From Nitrospiraceae bacterium (lineage in GTDB: Bacteria; Nitrospirota_A; Leptospirillia; Leptospirillales; Leptospirillaceae): a stretch of DNA of 14,644 nt. Location: positions 1-14,644 of the forward strand of contig JAPTWQ010000022.1 in NCBI GenBank assembly GCA_028064945.1. The letters are read 5' to 3'. Shown one piece after another: positions 6,398 to 11,976 of this stretch (its first letter is position 1; every line of letters begins with the position of its first letter). The notes beneath the pieces were generated by a model. The model had not been told where the DNA came from. It searched no databases and was given only the letters and a program-made list of their open reading frames with translations. Both the position numbers and the translations under genes were made by a program.

Positions 6398-6661
6398 TCA
6401 ATTCTCCGAAGGAATCAGCATCGTTTCGACCTCGACCCCCTTCAAGAAGGCGAGGTTTGTCGCTTCCGCCAGGGTGCCCAAGAGGGTCATGAGCCATCGA
6501 TGACGCTCTTCTGGGGAGAGGTCATTCAGCTTATCGGCGATCACGTGGGCCACCACTGCCCCCTCGAACTTCCGATCCTCTCTCGGCATATCTAGCGATG
6601 CATTGATCTCCATGAATTCGTTAAGGGCTCGTGCAAGATCGGTTGTTTCGGGGAAGAACAC
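6398..6661 (-). CDS. Small helical protein, function unknown
   Basis: The 87-residue acidic protein starts at a GTG with GGGAG about 8 bases upstream. It appears all-helical (LARALNEFMEINASL, VVAHVIADKLNDLSPEERHRWLMTLLGTLAEATNLAF) with no Cys and no signal peptide. It is downstream of the 303-residue gene on the same strand with a 56-bp gap and is probably cotranscribed with it. I recognise no family. The strong helical content suggests a small partner protein, perhaps of its neighbour. No clear terminator follows in the 26 bp before the peptide-like frame on the other strand. Confidence 0.7.
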   Translation of the reverse strand: MFFPETTDLARALNEFMEINASLDMPREDRKFEGAVVAHVIADKLNDLSPEERHRWLMTLLGTLAEATNLAFLKGVEVETMLIPSEN

Positions 6662-6717
6662 AGCAACTCTCCCTTTCTTTGGATAAGAATCAGAATGTCG
6701 TATGATTACGGGATGTT

Positions 6718-7629
6718 TTATTCTGGATTTTTTAAGGGAAGTTTTTGGGATTTCAGCGTTTTTATATGTTCGATAACTTTCAAGATCTGATATTTTGCTT
6801 TCAGTTTATCATCCTGCATTGACTGAACCAAACGAACCCGGCATATCAGGATATCTTTAATCGAGAAAGACTCGTTCCCTTCTTCCACCTCTTTCCAGAA
6901 ATTCTCATCGAGAATATCCGCATAAAAAGTTGAATTTCCGTCCGAAAGCTTCCATTTCAGCCCCTTTTGGAAAACTGGAGAAACGATCTCGAATCTCATC
7001 TCATATTCATTCTCTAGAAGACTTTCGTCTCCCGGAGTATAACGGAAATACGGGTACTCCTCTTTCGAGATCGACATAGCATTTCCATCCCGACCAACCC
7101 GAAATTCATTGATTCCGTCTCGGTCAAGCGGCTCAAGAACCTTTGAAAGTTCTTTTCTTGTAGCGACATCTCTGTAAAGTTCAACGATTTCCTTTTTTTC
7201 TTCCAGTCTTTCTCCATCCGAGAGGGTGACTATTTTCGCTCCTTCCTCCCCATCTTCAATAGAAATGGCCTTTCTTCCCCTCATCCTTCTCAGAAATCCG
7301 ACGAGACCCCCCTCAGGAAGAAATCCAAGGGCCTCCAGAAATGTCAGAGCTGTCGCAGAGGCTATGGCATCTTTACCATTAAGCTTATCGATGAGGGAGG
7401 TAATCCAGTTATGTAGTAGAACAAGATCGATGCCAAAGGAACTTTCCTTAAACGAAGCTTTGACCTTGACCTCGATCTTGGCGGTGTCTCCATAAAGAAC
7501 ATTCCCTGCAGCAGTGCAGAGGTCCCCCAAGGCAAAAAGGGCCCCCGCTAAGTCGCGAGCATCCATCTCATGGGTCTCAAGCGCCGGTCCACCATAGGTA
7601 ATTCGGAAAGAAGCGTGGCTCGTCATCAT
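6718..7629 (-). CDS. Conserved hypothetical protein found on mobile DNA
   Basis: The 303-residue protein begins with a pattern I have seen in hypothetical proteins of plasmids and islands: FRITYGGPALETHEMDARDL, then LAGALFALGDLCTAAGNVLYGD and IEVKVKASFKESSFGIDLVL. The function of these proteins is not known to me. The N-terminal 60 residues look like a compact beta/alpha domain; residues about 90-125 are hydrophobic and could hold a helical hairpin (ASATALTFLEALGFL, GGLVGFLRR), and the rest is charged and beta-rich. Two ATG codons stand in tandem at 7629 and 7626; GGAGGG touches the first, so the second may be the true start. A perfect TATAAT lies upstream at 7661-7656. It leads a two-gene transcript with the 87-residue protein. 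Confidence 0.75.
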   Translation of the reverse strand: MMTSHASFRITYGGPALETHEMDARDLAGALFALGDLCTAAGNVLYGDTAKIEVKVKASFKESSFGIDLVLLHNWITSLIDKLNGKDAIASATALTFLEALGFLPEGGLVGFLRRMRGRKAISIEDGEEGAKIVTLSDGERLEEKKEIVELYRDVATRKELSKVLEPLDRDGINEFRVGRDGNAMSISKEEYPYFRYTPGDESLLENEYEMRFEIVSPVFQKGLKWKLSDGNSTFYADILDENFWKEVEEGNESFSIKDILICRVRLVQSMQDDKLKAKYQILKVIEHIKTLKSQKLPLKNPE

Positions 7630-7655
7630 CCCTCCATTTTTCGTTTTACCGCCCC

Positions 7656-7661
7656 ATTATA
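7656..7661 (-). promoter_or_regulatory. Possible -10 box of the 7629-6398 transcript
   Basis: The minus strand reads a perfect TATAAT, 26 bases before the tandem ATG codons. The -35 box at the right distance (GTAGCA) is poor, so the promoter may be weak or may need an activator. Confidence 0.45.
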
Positions 7662-7684
7662 CCTTCAACCATTCAATTTGCTAC

Positions 7685-7705
7685 TCCCCCCTCCGGGGAT
7701 TTTTT
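7685..7705 (+). terminator. Possible short terminator upstream of the accessory operon
   Basis: TCCCC (7685-7689) pairs with GGGGA (7695-7699) around a 5-base loop, followed by six T at 7700-7705. The stem has only 5 bp, so this is a weak candidate. It would shield the regulated promoter at 7753 from read-through coming from the left. Confidence 0.35.
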
Positions 7706-7742
7706 GTGTCTTCTTCCCTTCTCATACCCATCTAACCTAATG

Positions 7743-7781
7743 CAACACAATGTTGACTAATTAAACATATTGTTGTATCAT
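7743..7781 (+). promoter_or_regulatory. Repressor-controlled promoter of the accessory operon
   Basis: TTGACT (7753-7758), 17 bp, TATCAT (7776-7781) make a good sigma70-type promoter pointing right. The operator CAAC-ACAAT-GTTG at 7743-7755 overlaps the -35 box, and a weaker copy AAAC-ATATT-GTTG at 7763-7775 fills the spacer directly against the -10 box. The two start 20 bp apart. The cro promoter at 4139-4168 has the same arrangement (operators 21 bp apart, one in the spacer and one on the -35 box). The first gene starts at 7879, about 90 bases after the expected transcription start. Confidence 0.75.
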
Positions 7782-7878
7782 CTTCTACAGATCACCCCCC
7801 GCCCCTCCGAGGAGCGCCTACAAGACTCGGGATGAAGAGGCCCGAAGGCGGGAACGGGATCCGAAAGGAGAAACGGTC

Positions 7879-8028
7879 ATGGCCCAGAGATGCGAACGAT
7901 GCGGGGAAACCCTGATCCGGGAAGAACGGGAAGAAGGGAATCTGTGCTTCGAATGTTTCGAAGCCCGTCTCCCGGACCCGCCGCCGGAAGAAAAGAGCAG
8001 GAAAAAGATCGGAGGAGTCCGCAGATGA
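7879..8028 (+). CDS. 49-residue zinc-ribbon protein
   Basis: This tiny gene has AAAGGAG about 8 bases before its ATG. The protein has a four-Cys zinc ribbon, C5-x2-C8 and C23-x2-C26 (RCERCGETL and LCFECF), and a basic tail (SRKKIGGVRR). Its stop overlaps the next start as ATGA, so it begins a chain of coupled genes reaching 9213. It is the first gene behind the operator-bearing promoter at 7743-7781. Proteins of this kind are usual in the early regions of plasmids and phages, and their function is mostly unknown; binding to DNA, RNA or a host protein is possible. Confidence 0.75.
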   Translation: MAQRCERCGETLIREEREEGNLCFECFEARLPDPPPEEKSRKKIGGVRR

Positions 8029-8258
8029 AAAGAAAAGAGGCGGAAGAAAAATGGTGCCCTTTTGCGATCCCGTTCAACGGGCTCGACGGAGTTTTGGGGA
8101 AGCTGTGCAACGACTTCAAGTACATCGCCGGAAAGTCGCCCTTTGAAATCAACGGCGTCCCCTTGAAAGCCAAATGCGTCACGGACAAATGCATGGCGTG
8201 GATTCCCGCCGGAGAGACCGAGGGATACTGCGGGATGGTTCCGGGACTCTCGCCATGA
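8025..8258 (+). CDS. 77-residue Cys-rich protein with CMAW motif
   Basis: The start ATG overlaps the previous stop, and GGAGGAG lies a few bases upstream inside the previous gene. The protein has six Cys: WCPFA at residue 11, LCND at 28, then C51, KCMAW at 56 and EGYCG at 69. This spacing (CPF...C...CMAW...C) recalls a family of small plasmid and phage proteins that probably hold zinc or an iron-sulfur cluster; I know no function for them. It is coupled by ATGA to the next gene. The frame is open further upstream to 7890, but that would replace the zinc-ribbon gene and has no ribosome binding site. Confidence 0.75.
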   Translation: MKRKEAEEKWCPFAIPFNGLDGVLGKLCNDFKYIAGKSPFEINGVPLKAKCVTDKCMAWIPAGETEGYCGMVPGLSP

Positions 8259-9043
8259 CCTGTTCGAGCTGCGGAGGCCTCGTCGTCGGGCACAAGGACT
8301 TCCTGGACGGCCGGGTCGTCGTGACGGTCATGAAGTGCGCGAACTGCGGCCGGTCTCCCGGCGACACGCCCCGGAGCGAAGAAGATGCCGGCATTCGAAA
8401 AGTCCGGAGCCGGCTCAAGGCGATCGTCGGAGGACGAACGGACGAGTATCCCCTGGAGGAAGAGCGGATCGGGGATTTCGAGAGCGGTGACGGGGTCCGG
8501 AAAACGGCACCCGCCTCGACACGAAAGGAACCGGAGGTGGAGATGAAAAAAGAAGAGTCCGGGAAGAGGGAGAGGCGCCGCGAACGGCTGAAGATCCTGA
8601 CCGACCGGTTCGGAGGCCCGTACCGGACGGCAAAGACGTTTCCGGGACTCTCTCCCGGAACGATGGGAAACGTCCTCCGGGGGACATTCTCGATGGGAGC
8701 GGCCCAGGCCCGGAAGATCGAACGGGTCGCGGGCCTTCCGGAAGGCTGGATGGACGGGGACGGTCCGCCGGAGGTGCCGGCGTCCGCAAGCCCTCCGGGC
8801 CCGCCCGTGGCCCCACGTCACATAGAACGAACGGCGGGACAGTCCCGGAAAGAGGTGCCGAAAAAACTCTTCGTCGGCAAGATCGCAGACCCTCCCGAAT
8901 CTCCTCCTGTTCTGGGGAGTGCGGGGGCCGAGGGAAAAATATCCGAATATGGAAAGGCCGACGAGCTTCTGGCGGCATTGGCTGCGAATCCCCGGGTTCT
9001 TCGGATCGACGTGATCTCCGTCGTTCTGGCGGACGCCCGATGA
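8255..9043 (+). CDS. Zinc ribbon fused to a phage-repressor-like HTH domain
   Basis: The 262-residue protein has an N-terminal zinc ribbon (CSSC at 3-6, CANC at 28-31), a charged linker (about 65-108), and a helix-turn-helix-like domain at about 110-168. This domain reads LTDRFGGPYRTAKTFPGLSPGTMGNVL and MGAAQARKIERVAGLPEGWMD, like short phage HTH proteins in which LPEGWMD ends the domain. The C-terminal third is Pro/Ser-rich and then returns to an ordered end (ADELLAALAANPRVLRIDVISVVL). It is probably a regulator acting on DNA. The ATG at 8255 overlaps the previous stop as ATGA; the frame opens earlier at 8174, but that part overlaps the CMAW gene. It is coupled to the membrane peptide at 9040. 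Confidence 0.75.
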   Translation: MTCSSCGGLVVGHKDFLDGRVVVTVMKCANCGRSPGDTPRSEEDAGIRKVRSRLKAIVGGRTDEYPLEEERIGDFESGDGVRKTAPASTRKEPEVEMKKEESGKRERRRERLKILTDRFGGPYRTAKTFPGLSPGTMGNVLRGTFSMGAAQARKIERVAGLPEGWMDGDGPPEVPASASPPGPPVAPRHIERTAGQSRKEVPKKLFVGKIADPPESPPVLGSAGAEGKISEYGKADELLAALAANPRVLRIDVISVVLADAR

Positions 9044-9213
9044 CGGCCCCGGACGAGACGGTCATTCATGCGGAAGCGCTCCATTCCCGTTCCGGAAAAG
9101 ATTCCCCTGTCGGCTTTCTTGCCGGACTCTGGGCGGTAACGGGGGTGATCCTGATGGGGATCGGAATGGCCCTTCACGCCCCTTCCGGAACGCTCTTGGC
9201 CGGAATGAGGTAG
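9040..9213 (+). CDS. 57-residue single-helix membrane protein
   Basis: The start overlaps the previous stop as ATGA. After a polar front (MTAPDETVIHAEALHSRSGKD), residues about 24-46 form one membrane helix (VGFLAGLWAVTGVILMGIG), followed by a short tail ending AGMR. The protein is too short to name. It is the last member of the coupled chain starting at 7879 and is followed 37 bp later by a lipoprotein gene. The frame, start overlap and hydrophobic segment are seen directly; any function would be a guess. Confidence 0.65.
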   Translation: MTAPDETVIHAEALHSRSGKDSPVGFLAGLWAVTGVILMGIGMALHAPSGTLLAGMR

Positions 9214-9250
9214 GAGAAGAGCGGAGAAATGCTATCGAAGGAGAAAAAAC

Positions 9251-9889
9251 ATGTCAGCATTCAAGAATTCAATGATCTTCTCCGCTTTTGGAATCGTTCT
9301 CCTGGGGGCCTGTTCCACGAATCCGGCCCCGGTTGTGAACCCCGGAATGATGACAGGAGAAATCAAGGCCGATACTCCATCGGACGGATTCGGAATGGGG
9401 GGAGGCATGATGGGGGGAGGACCAGGCGGCGTCCCGACCTTACACTCTCCGGCAAGCGATCCGCCCCGCAACAGATTCGAAGTGATGAGCATCAATTCTG
9501 TCATCGACTCCCTCAAATCGGGAGATGAAATTTTTTTTGGAAGAAAAGACAAGAAGGGAATTACTCAATATGTCTATTGCAATGGATCATGTGTGATAAC
9601 ACCTCTTTCTCCGCCTGGTTGTATTTTGAAATGGGAGAAAAAGATAGAAGAACAAACAATCGTCGATCTTCGGTATATAGGGAAAGAATACCCCGGAGAT
9701 TGGGAGGTTCTCCGATCATTTGCTTTTCCACTTTCCGAACATTTTCCGTTGATGGGGAGTAAGTGTTTCGATAAGGCAACTTCATACCAAGAACAGCTTA
9801 AGGAATCTAAAAACTATCGGAAGACCTATCCCAGCGACTTTAAGGCGACATCGCCGGCGGAAAAGGAACCCCGACCCAGTGGTAACTGA
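9251..9889 (+). CDS. Lipoprotein, function unknown
   Basis: The 212-residue protein starts with a lipoprotein signal (MSAFKNSMIFSAFGIVLLGAC) whose lipobox LGAC places the lipid on C21. Residues about 46-61 are a Gly/Met-rich stretch (FGMGGGMMGGGPGG), probably flexible. The mature part has further Cys (YVYCNGSCV, PPGC, SKCFD) that may form disulfides in the periplasm. AAGGAG lies 7 bases before the ATG. It stands at the end of the rightward cluster that begins at 7879. The last 50 bases overlap the convergent lipoprotein gene ending at 9840. I recognise no family. Its place beside conjugation-type genes would fit a surface or entry-exclusion role, but there is no sequence proof. Confidence 0.75.
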   Translation: MSAFKNSMIFSAFGIVLLGACSTNPAPVVNPGMMTGEIKADTPSDGFGMGGGMMGGGPGGVPTLHSPASDPPRNRFEVMSINSVIDSLKSGDEIFFGRKDKKGITQYVYCNGSCVITPLSPPGCILKWEKKIEEQTIVDLRYIGKEYPGDWEVLRSFAFPLSEHFPLMGSKCFDKATSYQEQLKESKNYRKTYPSDFKATSPAEKEPRPSGN

Positions 9890-10322
9890 TATTGAATTCG
9901 TTAAACATTCCGTCAATTTTGATGATTTGAACGCAATGAGCTTTTTTGATCCATTGAAATTGAACTTCGTTGAATTGACCGGGGGCGGTAGTCCATTTGA
10001 TCCGACCTGTTCCTTTCGGATCAATTTCCCGAACAGATCCTTTTATGAAAATGGGAAAGGATCGAGGCTCGACAACCGAATTCGAGCCAGGCTGAAAACA
10101 ATTACTGCCTCCCCGGAGTTCAGTTTCACCGTTCTTGTGGATCAGTAATGTCCCGCTGAATTGGGCAATACAACGCGGAAATGCGGAATATCCACTCAGA
10201 TCCCATCTTCCACTCAATTGTTTTATTGATTCTTGTGAGATTTTGGAAGTTTTGACTTCGGCACACGCAGAAAAGAGAAACAGGCTCGACAATACAACAA
10301 GAAATCTGAACTTGGCTCCCAT
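9840..10322 (-). CDS. Lipoprotein, function unknown
   Basis: The 160-residue protein starts MGAKFRFLVVLSSLFLFSAC; the lipobox FSAC places the lipid on C20. The mature part looks like a small beta-rich domain (LSGRWDLSGYS, SGTLLIHKNGETELRGGSNCF, FNEVQFQWIKKAHCVQIIKI) of lipocalin-like character, with four Cys. AAGGAG stands 6 bases before the ATG at 10322; the open frame extends to 10397 but has no better start. It is a single minus-strand gene between rightward genes and may have been inserted. The intergenic sequence in front of it (10356-10412) is nearly the same as that in front of the other lone minus-strand gene at 11139, at the same 34-bp distance. Confidence 0.75.
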   Translation of the reverse strand: MGAKFRFLVVLSSLFLFSACAEVKTSKISQESIKQLSGRWDLSGYSAFPRCIAQFSGTLLIHKNGETELRGGSNCFQPGSNSVVEPRSFPIFIKGSVREIDPKGTGRIKWTTAPGQFNEVQFQWIKKAHCVQIIKIDGMFNEFNISYHWVGVPFPPAMSP

Positions 10323-10355
10323 AAGCGTCTCCTTTTTTTGAAGGGATGAAGGAAT

Positions 10356-10412
10356 TAACTCCATGCCCACCCTACCAAAAACAGGAAAACAAATCATGTC
10401 CGCAATATGCGG
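10356..10412. repeat. First copy of a duplicated 57-bp segment
   Basis: The segment matches 11173-11228 with about 50 of 57 positions identical and one indel. It begins TAACTCCATGCCCA, continues CCTACCAAAAACAGGAAA and ends with the inverted repeat CCGCA-ATA-TGCGG (10400-10412; the second copy has CCGCA-AA-TGCGG). Both copies start 34 bases from the start codon of a minus-strand gene. Confidence 0.8.
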
Positions 10413-10480
10413 AGGGGATCGATCCCAGGGGGCTAAGCGAGCTCTGGGACTTTTATCCCGGACGGCGAACCGAATGCAAA
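10363..10480 (+). pseudogene. Decayed copy of the RHH-like gene at 11180
   Basis: From the ATG at 10363 the frame encodes MPTLPKTGKQIMSA, like MPILPKTGKRNMSA of the intact gene at 11180. One extra base after the MSA codons shifts the frame, and the remaining sequence keeps only scattered matches (TCCCAGGG, AGCTC) before the next gene. It is probably the remains of a duplicated ribbon-helix-helix-like gene. The right end is approximate. Confidence 0.5.
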
Positions 10481-10493
10481 AGGAGTGTGACCT

Positions 10494-10841
10494 ATGGATG
10501 AGAAGACGCTGAACAAAAAGCTTCAGGAACTCGCCTCCCGCTTCCCGAAACTCGAGCTGGATCGCGAGAAAGAAAAGGACCTTTTGTCCCGGATTGTTAT
10601 GAGTCCCGGGGTTTATGACGGAGCGCCGACGCTTCGGAATCCGGAAATTCCCGTCGAAGTTGCTCTGGGTCTTCTGGGGGCCGGATATCCGGAGACCGAG
10701 GTCAGAGACTTCCTGGATCTTTCAGGCGAAGACCTCCGGGCCGTCTTCCTGTACGCCGGCTCCCTTGTCGAAGAAAGATCGCCGGCCAGAAATTTTCTGG
10801 CCGGGGGAGAAGGGAAAATCGGGGGAATCTCAGCCCGCTGA
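10494..10841 (+). CDS. DUF433 antitoxin-like protein without a toxin partner
   Basis: The 115-residue protein carries a DUF433 domain at about residues 33-90: SRIVMSPGVYDGAPTLRNPEIPVEVALGLLGAGYPETEVRDFL and then LSGEDLRAVFLYA. The family pattern is xxGxPxIxGTRIPVxxxLxLLAAGxxxEEIxxxxPxLxxEDIxAALxYA, here with NPEIPV for GTRIPV. Such proteins are antitoxins (VapB45-like), usually followed by a PIN-like DUF5615 toxin. Here the next gene is on the other strand, one base after the stop, so the toxin is missing. AAGGAG lies 8 bases before the ATG. It may be a lone antitoxin protecting against a toxin elsewhere, or an evolved regulator. Confidence 0.75.
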   Translation: MDEKTLNKKLQELASRFPKLELDREKEKDLLSRIVMSPGVYDGAPTLRNPEIPVEVALGLLGAGYPETEVRDFLDLSGEDLRAVFLYAGSLVEERSPARNFLAGGEGKIGGISAR

Positions 10842-10842
10842 C

Positions 10843-11139
10843 CTATTCGGCCCAAACAGGTGTTCCTATATATGTGATGTAAAGAAAGGTCCCGTCTTTA
10901 AAAGATCCCACAGCCGTAGAGACCTTGGTTCCGATAACGAAATTGGCTTGTGGGCAAGTATTTCGAACGGCGGCAACAAAAGTATCAAAGGCTTCCTTAT
11001 GCTCATTCCTTTTGGATTCAGTGATTGACCTGATAAATCCTTTGTTTGAAATTTCGATGGCGGAGGTGGTTTCAATCAATCCCCATACTTCTTTGATAGT
11101 CACATCGAAAGGAATGGAATCCGTTGTCAAAACATACAT
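10843..11139 (-). CDS. Small protein, possibly YbjQ-like, function uncertain
   Basis: The 98-residue protein starts at 11139 with GGAGG 6 bases upstream; the longer open frame to 11328 overlaps the RHH-like gene. The chain has VWGLIETTSAIEISNKGFIRSI, KEAFDTFVAAVRNTCPQANFVIGTKVST and GTFLYITYIGTPVW. A start with G.....A, a middle ANaViG and an end YiGTpV recall the YbjQ/UPF0145 fold, but similarity is weak and this is a suggestion only. It lies tail to tail with the DUF433 gene and head to head with the RHH-like gene, with the duplicated segment 11173-11228 between the starts. It looks soluble, without signal peptide. Confidence 0.6.
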   Translation of the reverse strand: MYVLTTDSIPFDVTIKEVWGLIETTSAIEISNKGFIRSITESKRNEHKEAFDTFVAAVRNTCPQANFVIGTKVSTAVGSFKDGTFLYITYIGTPVWAE

Positions 11140-11172
11140 CAGCAACCTCCATCGAAAGAATTTTAAGGGACA

Positions 11173-11228
11173 TAACTCCATGCCCATCCTACCAAAAACA
11201 GGAAAGAGGAACATGTCCGCAAATGCGG
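11173..11228. repeat. Second copy of the duplicated segment
   Basis: This is the partner of 10356-10412 and lies at the 5' end of the RHH-like gene (start 11180), 34 bases from the start of the minus-strand gene at 11139. It ends with the inverted repeat CCGCA-AA-TGCGG (11217-11228), a possible operator for autoregulation. Confidence 0.8.
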
Positions 11229-11371
11229 TTCGGGTTGCCCGCCACGCGGCGAAGATGAGGTCCCAGGGAAAAAAGAAGCTCAGTCTCTGGGTGACGCCCG
11301 AAGAAGAGCAGTTCATTCGGGCCTTCATCCTCGAGCCCCAAAGACGTCAAAGAGAAAGGGAGAACCGATGA
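11180..11371 (+). CDS. Small ribbon-helix-helix-like protein
   Basis: The 63-residue basic protein carries KKLSLWVTPEEEQFIRAFILEP at about 32-53, which resembles a ribbon-helix-helix DNA-binding domain (a short beta strand, then helices), with many Arg and Lys around it (RVARHAAKMRSQGKKK, RRQRERENR). Two starts are possible: ATG at 11180 (AAGGGA upstream) and ATG at 11213, which gives 52 residues (AGGAAAGAGGA upstream); both are conserved in the decayed copy at 10363. Its stop overlaps the next start as ATGA, so it begins the coupled chain that ends with the Cas12m gene. Such proteins often control their own operon; the inverted repeat at 11217-11228 is a candidate site. Confidence 0.65.
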   Translation: MPILPKTGKRNMSANAVRVARHAAKMRSQGKKKLSLWVTPEEEQFIRAFILEPQRRQRERENR

Positions 11372-11544
11372 GCCTGATGGAATTTCTCGATATCCGGAAC
11401 GGAGCCCTCGTCCCAAGCTATAGGGAGGCCCTTCTCCCGTTTCAGTGCGAATGGTGCGAAGACGTGGCCGAGAGCATCACTCTCACTGGGGACAACTGGA
11501 TCTGCCCGGACTGCATCGGGAGGATGCGAGGAGACGCGCGATGA
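11368..11544 (+). CDS. 58-residue zinc-ribbon protein
   Basis: The start overlaps the previous stop as ATGA, with AAAGGGAG about 4 bases upstream. The protein has a four-Cys ribbon: CEWC at 27-30 and CPDC at 46-49, with a short beta hairpin between (AESITLTGDNWI). The tail is basic. The next gene starts in its stop codon, again as ATGA. It belongs to the same class of tiny metal-binding proteins as the gene at 7879, and the similar arrangement suggests a repeated theme. No function can be assigned from sequence. Confidence 0.75.
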   Translation: MSLMEFLDIRNGALVPSYREALLPFQCEWCEDVAESITLTGDNWICPDCIGRMRGDAR

Positions 11545-11801
11545 AGCGAACAGCGCTCCCGCTGGATGACATGCCGCACGAAATCATCCTTAAAACATGC
11601 CCTTTTTGCGGAGAACATGCGGCCACCATCGTTGAATCCGGACAGCTTCCCGCGAATCCATTCTACGTTTTGTGCGACTGCTGCCTCTCATCCGTTGATT
11701 CATTCCCAACCCCGGAAGAGGCCGCACGAGCCTGGAACACAAGAGTTTGCGCCGAAGACAAAAAAAGACGGAGGAGTGATGGGGCGGGAAGCGGCCAATA
11801 A
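11541..11801 (+). CDS. Lar-like restriction-alleviation family protein
   Basis: The 86-residue protein matches the Lar family pattern: LKTCPFCGEHAATI at about 17-30, then YVLCDCCLSSVDSF and PEEAARAWNTR (about 42-68). The family signature is LxPCPFCGxxA...VxCxxCGAxxP....eeAixxWNxR. Lar of the Rac prophage eases type I restriction of unmodified DNA; many family members occur in phages and plasmids and are untested. Here it may help the plasmid survive on entering a new host. The start overlaps the previous stop as ATGA. It lies two genes before cas12m in the same chain, so anti-restriction and CRISPR functions are probably expressed together. Family confidence is good; the activity is inferred. 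Confidence 0.8.
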   Translation: MKRTALPLDDMPHEIILKTCPFCGEHAATIVESGQLPANPFYVLCDCCLSSVDSFPTPEEAARAWNTRVCAEDKKRRRSDGAGSGQ

Positions 11802-11976
11802 TCAACGCCAGAAAAACGGGGTCAAATCCCTCCTCGACCGGCTGTGCCTGGTCTGTCCTCTGCCCGACTGCTTCCACAAAAGTTCCGGATGTCTCCATCG
11901 GCAGGAAAACCGGCCCCGGGGAGAAGAGCGTCTCTCCTCCCTGGAGCAACGGGAAAAGAGATTCGGATATGAGTGA
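11779..11976 (+). CDS. 65-residue Cys-rich protein directly before cas12m
   Basis: GGAGGAG stands just before the ATG at 11779, which lies inside the end of the Lar-like gene (23-bp overlap). The protein has a tight Cys/His cluster at about residues 23-40 (CLVCPLPDCFHKSSGCLH), likely a metal site, and then a charged helical tail (ERLSSLEQREKRFGYE). Its last 8 bases overlap the start of the effector gene, so it is translationally coupled to Cas12m. I know no such protein as a Cas accessory. The CxxCPLPDC pattern recalls small HTH-linked or sigma-like ribbons in phages. A role with the effector is possible only by location. Confidence 0.7.
   Translation: MGREAANNQRQKNGVKSLLDRLCLVCPLPDCFHKSSGCLHRQENRPRGEERLSSLEQREKRFGYE

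Noticed and set aside
7877..8821. 314-codon minus-strand open frame
   Set aside because: It lies opposite three coupled genes with good starts and Cys motifs; its own sequence is low-complexity.
9229..9528. Plus-strand frame beginning MLSKEKKHVS
   Set aside because: It overlaps the lipoprotein gene, which has the better start site and a clear lipobox.
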